Numbered from the stretch's first letter, positions 36,134 to 47,559 are shown. The stretch: DNA of 64,000 nt from Silene conica (GCA_029255685.2 CM055313.2:48006079-48070078), one strand, 5' to 3'. Made by a program: numbers and translations. The notes: generated by a model not told the origin, from the letters alone.

Positions 36134-39058
36134 TGTAACACCCCCATTTATTTAAGAGCCTTTAGCAAGACATTCTTAAATAAATAGAGCTGTTACCATC
36201 TCGGAATAACCGAGGAAGTGAATAACAAAGTAAACAAACCAAAGTACTTTACATAAAACTGATTAAATTAAACTTGATATTACAACAACTACGAGGTCCG
36301 AACCTTGATAACAAAATACAACTGAAGATATCTAAGTGTGATCTAACTCTAAGTAGGTCGAAGCCATGTCTCTCTCCATGCCCAAGCTCCTAATCCATCT
36401 GTCACTGACCTGTAGAATCTACTCCCCATTCTGGATCATCGTAGGTGTCACACGAATACACAGGGTCAACCACGAGGTTGAGTAAGAAAACATCACAGAA
36501 ACATAAATAGGAACAGATCAGAACACAACTCCGTCTCCATATCACCAATCATCCACTTCACCTCCACCACTCCACACCTCCATCACACCACACCTCCCAT
36601 CACATCACACCTCTCATCACACCACACCTCTCATGGCCATATCACAAGTCCCATATCACAAGACCCATATCACAAGACCCATTTAACAACTCCCGATCTC
36701 CACAGTGATCAATAATAATAATACAATCCACAGTACAGTAATAATCAATTATATCAAACTCGTAATAAGTATCACTTACACATTTCATGTCAAAACATGA
36801 ATCATAATATATTTCCCCTACCTCAATTTGCAAAAAGACAACCAAACAGCTACTAGAAATATTCCACCTCGAACTCAGTTCCTATAAATAGTACTTAATA
36901 TCAACATATAACCATACCACTAAATACTGCTAAAAATAATATTCGATCATGTTCGTAATTGGTATACTTATCCCATACTGTAATTATACATATCAACATA
37001 CTCATATCCATACCAATTAATATTAGTTCCTTATTCATTTCAATCCTCACTAATTAATTACAACTTACTAATTATAGACTTACTATATATAGACTCACTA
37101 TATATAGACTTACTAAATATGGCATACGATTAATTACTCAATTATTATAAAATTCATAACAACATCCATAACATAGACAATACAATAATTTACATTAATA
37201 GTAATAACCATGATAATAATCATAATATACATACACTAACAACAACTTGTAATAATAAGAATAACAACATTAAGCCAATGCCAATATCAAATACACTAAT
37301 ACTAATATTATTATCGTATAACAGCCCCTAAATAAATATACTTACACGACACAACGACCCTTGACCGCCTCCAAAACAGCCCCCATCGACCCATTTTCTC
37401 CGCCCGGACAGCTACTCCACCACGGTGGCTGCCTACCTTGCACCTTGGTGCACCACCGGGTACCACCCACTAACCCTGAACCAACCAGACGGCCCCTGGA
37501 TTGCCCCTGCAACAAACACGGCAACAACAACAACAAGCAGATCCCGACACCGTGGTCTGTTGCAGCCCTCTTCCCAACGCCACCGTTACCAGCCCGGTCC
37601 CCGACAACTGTCGCCCCTGGACCCAGCCTCAACCACGTACTACCACCTCCCTCTTTCACCCATTAGCCACCACCAGAAGCCACCATGGCCACCACCACGA
37701 TACTTCTAAAACCGCCTGGACACACGACCCTGTTTAAAGTGTTCAGAAATTCGCCTATGACCCCTTCCTTCTCATGGTGATTTCTCTCACCTCCATGCCC
37801 CACCCCACCTCTGGCCACCACCGTTGTCACCACTGAGGTACGGTGGTTCCAAGGGTGGTACCATCTTCCTCTCGTCTCACATATAACCACCGCAATTACC
37901 GCCCCAAACCTCACTGCCTTTCACGCTCTGCTCTGTTTTCCTGCTGAGTTTTATTTTATTTTCTTTCTACACTTCTCTTCGTACTATGTTCACGACAACT
38001 CCCTAGCCTTTCCCGACCACCACTCAACACCCTACAACCACCACACTAACCACTCACACCCTATTACCAACCCTCATGGTCTCGAGTCCATAAACAACGT
38101 AATAAACCACTGTTTAACAATTTACGAACAAAACACGAAAACAGAGTAATAACGTGTTGCTACTGGTCATTTTCATGGCGTTTAGGATTAAAAACACGGT
38201 GGTCTTAAGGAGTTTAAATACGATAATTATGTTCTTCATATTGCAAACATGAGATGCTAACTAAATATGTTGATTCGAAACCAAAAGAAAACACGATAAA
38301 CTACTTACAAACACCCATTCGCGCAAGGCCAAACGATGATGGTGATGTCTTGTTCCTGCTGCGTTTCCCCCTCTGGTTTTCTTTAGTTTACACGGTGGTT
38401 GGAGTGGTGTTCAGTATGGGGTGGTAGAAGCAGAAGAGATGCAGGCAGTAGTGGTCGTAGGTGGGTTTGACGAACAATGGAGGCAGATTATGGTAGGTGA
38501 TTAGGGTTTCTTTTTTTTTGGATTTGTGAAGGTGTATGTCGCTTCTTAATATACTTAGGGTTTCTTTTTGTTTTGTGTTCTAATATGGTACATACGGGTC
38601 ACCGGGTCACCCTACCCTTCATGCCTCGTTTAAACCCAAGCCCATCACGTATCACGATAATTATAATACCCATATACCGTTCTCGAGTCGATTAACGATA
38701 AACGAGCACTTACAATGATATATTATAATAGCGATTAGTAAAAACACGTATCGAAATAAATGAACTATCGTGCTTCGTCTCAAAATATAATATAAAACTA
38801 TACTTTAATACGAATTACGAAAATACGGTTACGAAAATACGGGTTATTACAGTCTCCCCCCTTAGAATGAACTTCGTCCCGAAGTTCAACCACAGTCAGG
38901 TGACAACCAATCCTACTCACGCAAACTTGGGACACGGACATAACAAAACATTAACCACATCATTTACTTGGAACATGAATGCCTCGAGTATAAATGCCCA
39001 GGGGATATCAGCACGCTAATATAATAAATAATATTAAGGTAAAATAGGGAGTATTACA
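36134..39058 (-). mobile_element. Right (5') LTR of H
   Basis: 2925 bp, with the same structure as the left LTR, including the inner end at 38851 exactly 207 bp from the outer end. It has an additional segment of about 40 bp near 38765-38805 that is absent from the left copy. Confidence 0.9.
36557..36700. repeat. Short tandem repeats in right LTR of H
   Basis: Second copy of the repeats at 30416-30560. Confidence 0.85.
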
Positions 39059-40728
39059 ACGGATTTCATACTTTTTACAACCAAACACAACACCATGCCT
39101 AACCAATTTAATGCAACTTTCAAAAATAGGATCAAGCATAATGTCAAGAGCAAAACGAATTGAACATGTTGGAAAAATATGCTAAACTTTCAACCTTGCA
39201 AGACTCATTCTAATTGGACTCTCGCGGTACGCTCGAGACACTCATGAAAGCAAAGGGTCAAATGTATATGTGAAAGATAAGAAGATAAATAAAAGTATAG
39301 ACTCTCACCTATCTGCGACCCGTAAGAACATGCTTGCAATCTAACATGAATAAAATCTCTACAACCGTACATATGCATTCCCACACTAGATAACCATGAC
39401 ACATGCCGAGACAATTTTGGGATTGTGAGGCTAAAGGTAAGAAGGGGTTAAAATAAGTTATGGGAAGAGGGGTTAAACCGAGCTAACAACCATCTATCCA
39501 TACTATAAGATCACTTCCATTACTTTTCAAAACATGCCAATGCTCAAAAATTGGGAGCAAAAATCACAACTTCTCCAATTTTCTCCTTCTTTTTCTTTCT
39601 TTCTTCTTTTTTTTTTTCAGAAACGCAGCCTGCTCAATGGTCGTGGTCGACCGACCCAAATTTTAGGTCGACCGACCACCCTTGAAAACAGGCAGACTCG
39701 TTTTTTTTTCACTTTTTTCTGATTTGATTCCTTATTTTTTTTTTTCATATTTTTTTCTTTTCTTTTTCTTCTTTCCACCGTTCTCACAAAATCATGATTT
39801 ATCAATGAAGCACAAACCAAAGGATGGCCAAAACAGTCCCATCACTACATTACTAGCCCGGCTAGGGTAGGCAATTTTTAGGATGTAGCAAATGGGATAA
39901 AAGATTCAATTTGGCTATGTGATGATTATGGGTAAAATGAGAAAAAGGGACCTCTACCACATGTGTCAACAAACCACAAACCCGAATGCATATAGGTATT
40001 AAGTAGACAAAATTCATGCTTATGCACATTGATGTGACATGCCTCAAGAGGAGAAACTACTCACAAACCTACATGAAATCAGTCATGAATGTCACCGATT
40101 TATTAAACTTTAATCCTTAGAATATGTAGTAGCTTGCCAAGAAGAGAGTCAAGTCTAATAATTTAGCATGAAATCAACAAAAACTCGTAGATAATGCAAA
40201 AGACTAGCTTGAAAATTTTTTGAAAAATGCAAGGCAAGGCAATAAGTGATATTTGAGGCATAAATCGTATTTGTCCGTTCCGACTCGACCTGAAAGCTAA
40301 AAACATGTGACAGAAAAGAACGCGCGACAGAGAAGAACGCGCGACAGAAAAAGGATGAAAATAAGAAAAACAATTAAAGGAATGAAAAACAAAAGACACC
40401 TAAACAATTGCAGACTCACAAAGGAGTATGCAAACACCCTCCCCAAACCAAAACGCACAATGCCCCCATTGTGTTCATCAGCATACAACCACAGCATATG
40501 GATGGGGATAGGCAGAAAAGAAACAAACAAAGAAAGGAAAAGGAAAAAGACTAGAAACTACAAAAAGAGTCTAAGGAGGAAGGAGGGAAGAACTCGAAAT
40601 CTAAGGAAAAAACTGGAAATCTAGAGGGAATAACTGAAAATCTAAAGGGAAATAAAAGAAAAGACTACTTACAAGACGGAGGGACCTCCCCAAACCGAAC
40701 CCCAAAGAGGGTATGGTTCAGCACGTCC
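39059..40728 (-). mobile_element. 3' untranslated region of F
   Basis: Long non-coding stretch between the ORF-1-like gene and the LTR, as is usual for Athila-type elements. It contains T-rich tracts near 39605-39619 and 39735-39775, and one motif pair at 39645-39677 in reverse orientation (GGTCGACCGACC twice). No gene is seen. Confidence 0.7.
39645..39677. repeat. Paired GGTCGACCGACC motif, F 3' region
   Basis: Units 39645-39656 and 39666-39677, spacer CAAATTTTA (9 bp), inverted relative to the pairs in the LTR. Confidence 0.88.
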
Positions 40729-41934
40729 CTAGCCCTCTGAGTCGAACTCCTCCTCGGAGCCCTCTTCTTCTGCCTCCTCCTCTTCCTCATCATCAGACCC
40801 TATGCCTGTTCCCGAGGCAGAGCCTGAAGCTTCACCGTGGTCACGACCGCCTGCAAGAGGTGTGTACCAGGTAGGGTGAGTCCAAGGGCCGGTGGGGAGC
40901 CTACCCTGAGTAACATACTCCGAGTAGCCTGGATACTGGTAGAGACTATCGTTCAACTGTTTTTGGTTGAACTGTCTGCAAAGGCTCGCCACCATTTGTG
41001 GGAGAGATCTGTCATCAACAAAAGGAGGAACATAAACATTAGGAGCAGCAGTAAAATCAGCTGGGTACCCCGTCCCAGGTGCATCATAGTGGGCACCGGG
41101 AGCAGGGACCCTATGGCCTCTAAAGGTGCCTCCTCTAAGTGGGAGGCGGTAGGACGGGAGGAGTGGTCTAGGCCCCCCCTGAAAATTATCAACGGGTAAC
41201 ATGGGGGGAGCCATGGTGATGGGGATGCGATCACTGAGGTAGGTGTCTACCTTCCAATAATCCTTGCTGTCCACCCAATGCACGGACTTGACATAAGCCA
41301 TGTCCATGAACCAGGAGAGAGTGTCAATCGCATCCTCATAATGAGGGAACTGAGGAACAAGAGAGCGGGCTAATCGAGTGACTAGCCCACCACAAACAAT
41401 AGTAGTCAAGGAAGTTCCCACGCCCACCGACACAAAGTGACAAGCAACCAAAAACGAAGTGTTATAAAACTGTTGACCCGTACGTCTGACATTAAGATAG
41501 CCAGACAAAATGGAGAGCTCAATGTTGTTAACATTTTGAGACTCTTTACGGCCAAAAACAGTGTTGGCCAAAAGACGCAAATAATAACGGGGGGCGGGTA
41601 GGTGAATGGTACTGTTTTTCTTCTTCCTATCGCTGGAATCAGAAAGACAGGACCACATGTCATTATATGACCCAGTGGGGTCACCCGTAAGACCCGTAGA
41701 AGATAAGCCTAGAAATTGAGCAAATTCATTGAGAGTTAAAGAAAATGTTTCATTAAACAAACGACAAGAAATGCACTTGTTATCATAGCCGGGGTTATAG
41801 GCTTGAATATCAAAAATATAGGAAGAAAAGAACTCAAGAGTGAGAAGGGAAAAGGTGAACTCATCCATAGTGACAAGTCCTGAGAAACCCGTCCCATTGA
41901 GCAAAGCCACCACATCATCATGACACCCTAAACC
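40729..41934 (-). pseudogene. Athila ORF-1-like (env-position) gene of F, main part
   Basis: A minus-strand reading frame of about 400 residues downstream of pol. Content and position fit the ATHILA ORF-1 family of plant Athila elements, whose function is not established. It has a conserved-looking N-terminal half (FAQFLGLSSTGL, APRYYLRLLANTVFGR), a proline/glycine-rich middle, and a highly acidic C-terminus (runs of E and D around 40735-40800). I see no clear membrane segment or signal peptide, so an envelope role is not supported by what is visible. The gene is split by insertion of E; its other part is at 52977-53206. Confidence 0.7.
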
Positions 41935-42630
41935 TGTTGGGGCTGGTGTCCTTGACAATTAATTACAATGACTTATTAAATCTCTTTAAGGATCACAAGG
42001 GCATACTTTTGTATTATTACCAGTTGATCCACGTTTATCAATAACGGTTGGCTTGCTAGATAAGTTTGACGTTATTGTCATACGGATGGCGGTGATCAAC
42101 TGGTCCCTATACGTCACACCTATAGGACACGTTTGAGAGATGTGAAGGTATGAAAATACAATCACATTTATGCCGGATATGACTAAACAGTTAGTCAGAG
42201 GTATTGACTATTAAATTAGTCAATAAGATGTTGAGATTATTATTTAATACGGATTAAATAATTTTAGCTAATACGGATTGCGTGATAAATTCGTAAAATT
42301 AAATATAAACGGTTATATTTAATTAAATATTGTATTCGCGTATTAATATAAACAGTTATATTAATTTGGGTAACACTACAACAAAATGGCACTTGCGCCA
42401 CAATTTATGTCACGGGAATTCATAATTCGTGACCTAAATTAGCTTAGTCACGGGAAAAATGTCCCCTTCCTTCAAACTTAATTGGTAAAAAAATTTATGT
42501 CACGGGAAAATATATCCGTGACAAATAATTGTTTTTAGTCACGAATTAAGCCATGACCGTGGCTAACAAATGCGTTTAGTCACGCACCAAGTCACGAATG
42601 TGGCTAATAATTATTTTTAGCCACAATGTC

Positions 42631-42871
42631 GTGGCTAATTATGATTTATTGTCAAATATAAGTTAACCGTGACTAATTAGTGTGCTTAGCCACACTGAAT
42701 TCTTAACGTGGCTAATTATGATTTATTGTCACAGCTAAATTATCCGTGACTATATTGCTCTTAGCCACACACTGAATTCTTACCGTGGCTAATTGTGATT
42801 TATTGTTACAAGTAAATTACCCGTGACTAATTATTGCTCTTAGCTACACACTGGATTTTTGCCGTGACTAA
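42631..42871. repeat. Subterminal tandem repeat of the CACTA element
   Basis: Three copies of a unit of about 77 bp, each starting GTGGCTAATTRTGATTTATT (about 42631, 42709, 42785) and containing CTTAGCCACAC. Confidence 0.85.
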
Positions 42872-43287
42872 TATTTTTGATATGATAACAAATAATAGTA
42901 CAAAATTATTAGTGCAACATGGTGTCTACTGTGATATCAAGATGATTGCGCCGTATTATTGCGAGATGTGAATAATATTCGTACTTAATGTTCTTCACTA
43001 TTGACGTAAACGATCTTATTATGATTATTCTTATTATTGGATTTAGTCTGTCACAAGTGAGAATTTGTGTAATTTATTATGATTATTCTTATTAACACTA
43101 CTGACTTGAAAATGAATATGATTATATGAATAAATGATTGTTGTTTAACAGTTTATTTTGCTTTATTTTCGTTGAATGCTGCTTTACTTTAAGTATACGT
43201 TTAATTATATAACGATAATTTTGTAATTTCAAAGCTACTTACCCAATTACTCAATTTATTAAATTGCGCAACAAGCCAGACAAAAAA

Positions 43288-43315
43288 CACTACAACAAAT
43301 TGACACTTGCGCCAC
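43288..43315 (+). repeat. Internal copy of the CACTA terminus
   Basis: CACTACAACAAATTGACACT followed by TGCGCCAC repeats the outer end at 42374 almost exactly, about 0.9 kb inside the element. It could mark a nested second CACTA or an internal duplication of the end. Confidence 0.8.
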
Positions 43316-44632
43316 AATTTATGCCACGGGAATTTATAATTCGTGGCTAAACATTTAGCCACGAGAAAAATTTTATTCACTATTTTAGAAAAATTTTATT
43401 CCACGGGAAATAATTTCCTGTGGCAAAAAGTCAATTGCGCCACAATTTAGGTTACAGTCGTGGCTAATAATCATTTTTGCCACGAACAATGTCACACCCA
43501 TGACAAATATATATTTATAATTCTTTTTTTGTTAAATTTATAATATTGAATAACATTATTTAGAGACCGCATCACATTTAAAGAGAAAGTATGTCCAATT
43601 AAATAATTAACTTATTAACACCTATCATTGAGAAGTCTGAAACTAATATATTGTTAAATAAGCTTTTCATAAAAAAATTGATTTACAACTTTATTTGTAA
43701 AATATTTCTACAAGAACTTGAATTCGAGATGTTAAATTGGAAAAAATTGGGGAAGTTTTTAAGGAGAAAAAAAAATAAAAGACAATTAGATTTAAAATAT
43801 GATTAAATAAAAAAAAAGTAGTCTAAATAATTAAAATCAAAATGATTTCCAACAAATCGTTGAATAAAATGAAAAAAAAAACATATTGATAAAATAACCG
43901 ATATATAAAAATCAATATACAAAAACATTTTAATTATTGAAAATGAGCGTATCACACCGAAAAGTAAAATGGAAATTAAAATAATAAATTTACATGTGTA
44001 AATAATGTGAAATTTTGTTGACAAAAAGAAATATCAAGAATAATGAAAAGAAATCAATTTAGAGAAAACAAATATTTATACGATATTTTCTGTGTTTTTT
44101 TGGCAAAAACTGATTATTTTCGAGTTAATAATGTCTTGGTCATTTATTTTAGTAATAAAACTCGGTCATTGATACCCGTATGTAATCATTATTCAAAAGT
44201 GATCATTACTTAGTAAAAAGTGATTAAACTTTTTTTCGTTACAAATACGACGATCTTACAAATAGTATTTGTGTGGAAAAATATATGAAAAAATGGATAA
44301 AAGAAAAATAAAATAAAAATGCCGACAAATGAAAAAAAATAAAAAAAAAATGTATCAGGGAAAAAAATATAAGGAAAATGTGATTAAATAGTTTGGAGAA
44401 AATGGTTTTGTTGACTCGGGCAAAAAATGACCCGAGCATCATTAGTCGGGAGGTCGACTTTGAAAACTCGAGTAATTTGAGAAAAATAATATTTTTTTCG
44501 CAAAAATATGTAAATCATTTAATATTTTTTCGCAAAAATAATAGTGAAGGTAATTTAGAAAAAAAGGAATATAATTTTAAAACGTTTCAAAGTATTAACT
44601 ATATCAACAAGCTTAAGTTTCATTTTCGGTAG

Positions 44633-44704
44633 CTCATCATAAAAACTCCACGGTTAAGCGTGCTCAGGTGAGAGGAGTCTTGGGATGAGTGACCTCCTGG
44701 GGAG
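44633..44704 (+). other. 5S rRNA-derived segment inside the CACTA
   Basis: Resembles the 3' half of plant 5S rRNA. GGTTAAGCGTGCTCAGGTGA corresponds to the box A area (AGTTAAGCGTGCTTGGGCGA), and GGGATGAGTGACCTCCTGGG to box C (AGGATGGGTGACCTCCTGGG). The 5' half of 5S is not recognisable. It is not a functional 5S gene, but a relic of a 5S-bearing element (Cassandra TRIM or a 5S-derived SINE) or a captured fragment. Confidence 0.7.
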
Positions 44705-44801
44705 GATATACGATTCGCAAAAGTGAATGACTTGTGATTGTGAGTAACGAGTTGAGATAACTAACCAAGCAAGGATTAAAGCTTGACAAAATTCCATATG
44801 T

Positions 44802-44994
44802 AACCAAATGTGTTTGGTAGTGTGGTGGTTGCTCACCTCATCCCTTAACCCTGAGGTCAGGGGTTCGATTCCTACCCATGGGAATGGAGCAACTCTTTGG
44901 CAAGCCGTTTACCTCTTCATGAGAGAGCCCGCGGCGAGGGGATTATACACCGTTGTCGACACGGTGGACACCCCTGTTTAGACCAAGAAAAAAG
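44802..44994 (+). mobile_element. tRNA-derived SINE inside the CACTA
   Basis: 193 bp with a tRNA-like head. A box-A-like word (TGGTAGTGTGG, 44815-44825) is followed by a perfect box B GGTTCGATTCC at 44862-44872. The body is unrelated to tRNA and the tail is short and A-rich (GAAAAAAG). Direct repeats ATTCCATATGT at 44791-44801 and 44995-45005 are its target duplication. Such elements are transcribed by RNA polymerase III and copied by LINE enzymes. It appears complete. Confidence 0.88.
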
Positions 44995-45504
44995 ATTCCA
45001 TATGTGAAAATATTTTGATTATAAGTAAAAAATAATATATTACATTTTGTTTATTTATTTTGTTTATTTTTTTGTTTGTCACGGGAAAATTTTGGCCACG
45101 AGAATTAATTTTTGGTCACGGGAATTATTAGCCACGTGAGAATCTGTGGCTAAAAATATAATTTTAGCCACGTTTTTTTTCCCCGTGGCTATCTGTTAAC
45201 CACGGCCACTTGGGCCACGGAAGGTATTTCCGTGACTAAGAGCTTTAGCCACGGGAAATTAGTACTTGCGCCACGAATTTAGTCGTGGCCCAAGTGCTTA
45301 ATTGTAGTAGTGTAATTATACAATATCGTAATTTTATCAGACCATTATTAATACATCGACTGCATTAATATCTGATAACATGCATACGATTTATAAACAA
45401 AACCCGCGAATAAAGTTTAGCTAAATGGGTCGAATCACAAATTAGAATAAGGTAAGAGTGGAAAGCCCACTCCTACCCTATTGGAAATTTCGGCCAAAAG
45501 AGCT

Positions 45505-45531
45505 ACATAAGGAGGAGGACTCTCCTTATGT
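45505..45531. repeat. Conserved LTR hairpin of E
   Basis: Perfect 10-bp arms ACATAAGGAG and CTCCTTATGT around a 7-base loop. It is repeated in the 3' LTR (52603-52629) and in J (14597-14622). Confidence 0.75.
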
Positions 45532-45881
45532 CAGGGACTCTTGTTTCACTGTTTAAAACAAATCTCAAGGAAAAATTAGGGTTTTGAGAGCATTCTTCTC
45601 CCAAAACCTCAGATCTCACATCTAAAACCTAAATAGCTCTCCCAATATTGCAAGGCAGTTGGAGAGGATTTCTAGCACACGCGGCCACGTCTCATTCTAA
45701 GTCTTGGGTGCAAGTTATAGGAGGGAATTTGTGTTTAATTCCTGTTCTTAGGCCTTTCGCACAAGGACTAAAGGTTGTACTTCTTTTCTTATCCTTTTTA
45801 ATCTTATGACTATAAACACAACTGTATTTTTCACTATAATCCTGCAAGTTTAGGGTGAATACATGCTTTATTCCCCACAAG

Positions 45882-45894
45882 TGGTATCAGAGCC
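45882..45894 (+). other. Primer-binding site of E
   Basis: TGGTATCAGAGCC, complementary to initiator Met tRNA, 2 bp after the 5' LTR. Confidence 0.93.
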
Positions 45895-47559
45895 AGGCCA
45901 TGAAAATTTTACCTTTGTGTTTTTCGTAAGTTTTAAAACCTGAAAAATCGTCTTCTGCCGCTAAGTCGGTCGATCGACCCCCCGTTGCGGTCGGTCGACC
46001 GCCTCCTGCGTGTTTTTCAGTTTCGACAGTTTATCTTTTGTGAGAAATCGTGTTCAGAAACTCGGTTTCGTGTTTTGTGGACGGTCGACCTGTTTTTCGG
46101 GTCGGTCGACCATTCTGCTTAAAAAAAAAAAAAAAAAAAATTATAATTTTTTTTCGTCAGGTGGTCGGTAGACCTGTTTTCTGGGTCGGTAGACCACCCC
46201 TGTAACAGACTCGTTTTTTTTTTTTTTTTTTCCGAAAGTAACATGTTTTATTTTCACATGGCCTTTAGTAATATACTATATACGGAAATAGTATATTATT
46301 AATTTTCTGAAACGGTTCACCCTCGTTTGATACATATTATTTTAAAACGGTTTAAAATAATAGGATTATAAACTTATTAAAATTAAAGTGGTTAAAACGG
46401 TATAATCACATAATTTTAATCCTAAAAGGTGGTTTGGTAAAAATTTGTTAATCATAATAACAGTATTATGTCATGTATGAATTTTAATTTAGTTGATGCA
46501 TTTTATTTATCGTCTTGTTGAATGTCTAATGAATGCTTTCAATAACGTATTTAATTTTGCAAACGGTTGTAACTTAGTGTGGCCTTAGAAGATTGTGTCA
46601 CCGTAATGATGGGACACAGTCTTGCTTGTAATCTTGAGATCTTGAATCTCCGTTTTGGGTTTTTGCCATGTAATTACTTTTGTATTTAAATTAGAATGTA
46701 TCTAGGACTACTTTTGTAATTGAAATTACTAATTTTGTGAAGACCAAAGACAAGACGGAGACCGGATGCCCACTCCCGCTGCAAGGACCAAGATGGAACA
46801 TCAAGACAAGCTTCTAGGGTCCAACGGTGGATTCCAAGTTGTTTTATGTTTATTTTGGTAGGATAGGCCACACTAGGACTTTTTATTTACGTTTATTGCT
46901 TTCATTTTATGCTTTCATCGATAATAGCTTGCATCATATTCCGCCTAAAACCAAACCACCTATATCATGCCTGAAAACTGACTCATGTAGAGGTTACGCG
47001 TTAGTTTTCTGTGACAATACAAATGTCACATGTCAATTGCAAAGCCATCACTTTAATTAATTCATTCACGCATTTGCTAGATATTAGTTCACTTAATATG
47101 AATAAATAAAAATTGATGGGGTCTTCCTCGTATAACCAAAAATTGAGACTAGTCTTTATAAATCAGCCTCCCATGAATCCCTTCTTCGTCGGTAGGCATA
47201 ATATGACCCCTTCTACGTCGGGTAAGTGGGAACAGATGATTTATTTTATCTCAACATCATGGTCACTCGATACTATCTAGTGACTGAGATGGACTAATAG
47301 ATAGGATTTACGGAAATCTATCGACCAAGAGTTCCAACGATTGGAATTAGCCAAACTGTGGGCTTATCAATATACGGAAATTGAGTCTTGGGATCATTTA
47401 TATAATTCTTGAGGGAGATCAATTATATAAATGCATGAGTCTACGAGTTTAAATTCAATTTAATATAGACTTAAATCACAACAATGAGTTGCTTATATGC
47501 GTTTTGTTTTATCTTCTTTTCAGTCTAGAACACGTTCAATTAAACTGCTGTATAACTAA
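45895..47559 (+). mobile_element. Leader of E
   Basis: About 1.66 kb, non-coding. It contains three GGTCGGTCGACC-type pairs (45968-46195), an A-run at about 46121-46142 and a T-run near 46210-46232. The stretch TTTTATCTTCTTTTCAG at about 47508-47522 resembles a splice acceptor just before gag. Spliced gag RNAs are known in BARE-like copia elements, but no splicing can be shown from this sequence. Confidence 0.7.
45968..46195. repeat. Three paired GGTCGGTCGACC-type motifs in the copia leader
   Basis: Pairs at 45968-45979/45989-46000, 46079-46090/46100-46111 and 46163-46174/46184-46195. Each has a 9-bp spacer. In the third pair both units share the same variant, GGTCGGTAGACC. Confidence 0.88.

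Larger units (their letters stand above)
29993..39058 (-). mobile_element. Element H: large non-coding LTR element (LARD type)
   Basis: 9.07 kb, LTRs at 29993-32884 and 36134-39058, target duplication ACGGA at 29988-29992 and 39059-39063, and primer site for initiator Met tRNA at 36119-36130. The interior (32885-36133) has no recognisable coding region, so it fits large retrotransposon derivatives that rely on a partner. The strip GAACTTCGGGACGAAGTTC and the purine run beside the LTR resemble the end of Tekay/Del-type gypsy elements. LTR divergence is roughly 1-2% by eye, so it is perhaps around a million years old. Confidence 0.88.
42374..45312 (+). mobile_element. Non-autonomous CACTA transposon in the LTR of E
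   Basis: 2939 bp with termini CACTACAACAAAATGGCACT and, inverted at the other end, CACTACTACAATTAAGCACT. It is flanked by the 3-bp target duplication TAA (42371-42373, 45313-45315) expected for CACTA elements. The empty site is in E's own 3' LTR at 52411-52413. Subterminal regions are full of short words such as GTGGCTAA, TTAGCCACG and GTCACGGG in both orientations, the usual transposase-binding layout. No transposase frame is visible, so it needs one in trans. The interior is very AT-rich and holds a SINE and a 5S-like segment. Because it is absent from the 3' LTR, it arrived after E inserted. Confidence 0.92.
41935..45879 (+). mobile_element. 5' LTR of E, containing the CACTA element
   Basis: Starts TGTTGGGGCTGGTGTCCTTG and ends TATTCCCCACA. 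The LTR proper is 41935-42373 and 45313-45879. It matches J over its length. Confidence 0.92.

Noticed and set aside
44393-44632. 79-residue frame inside the CACTA as a transposase remnant
   Set aside because: Lysine- and asparagine-rich AT-driven frame without any transposase motif.
44633-44704. Functional 5S rRNA gene
   Set aside because: Only the 3' half is recognisable, with many differences, and there is no tandem 5S unit around it.
44802-44994. Genuine tRNA gene
   Set aside because: Box B is perfect, but no acceptor-stem pairing or standard cloverleaf can be drawn. The tail, body and direct repeats identify a SINE.
42374-45312. Helitron or MITE instead of CACTA
   Set aside because: Ends are CACTA/TAGTG inverted repeats and the duplication is 3 bp. 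A Helitron would have neither.
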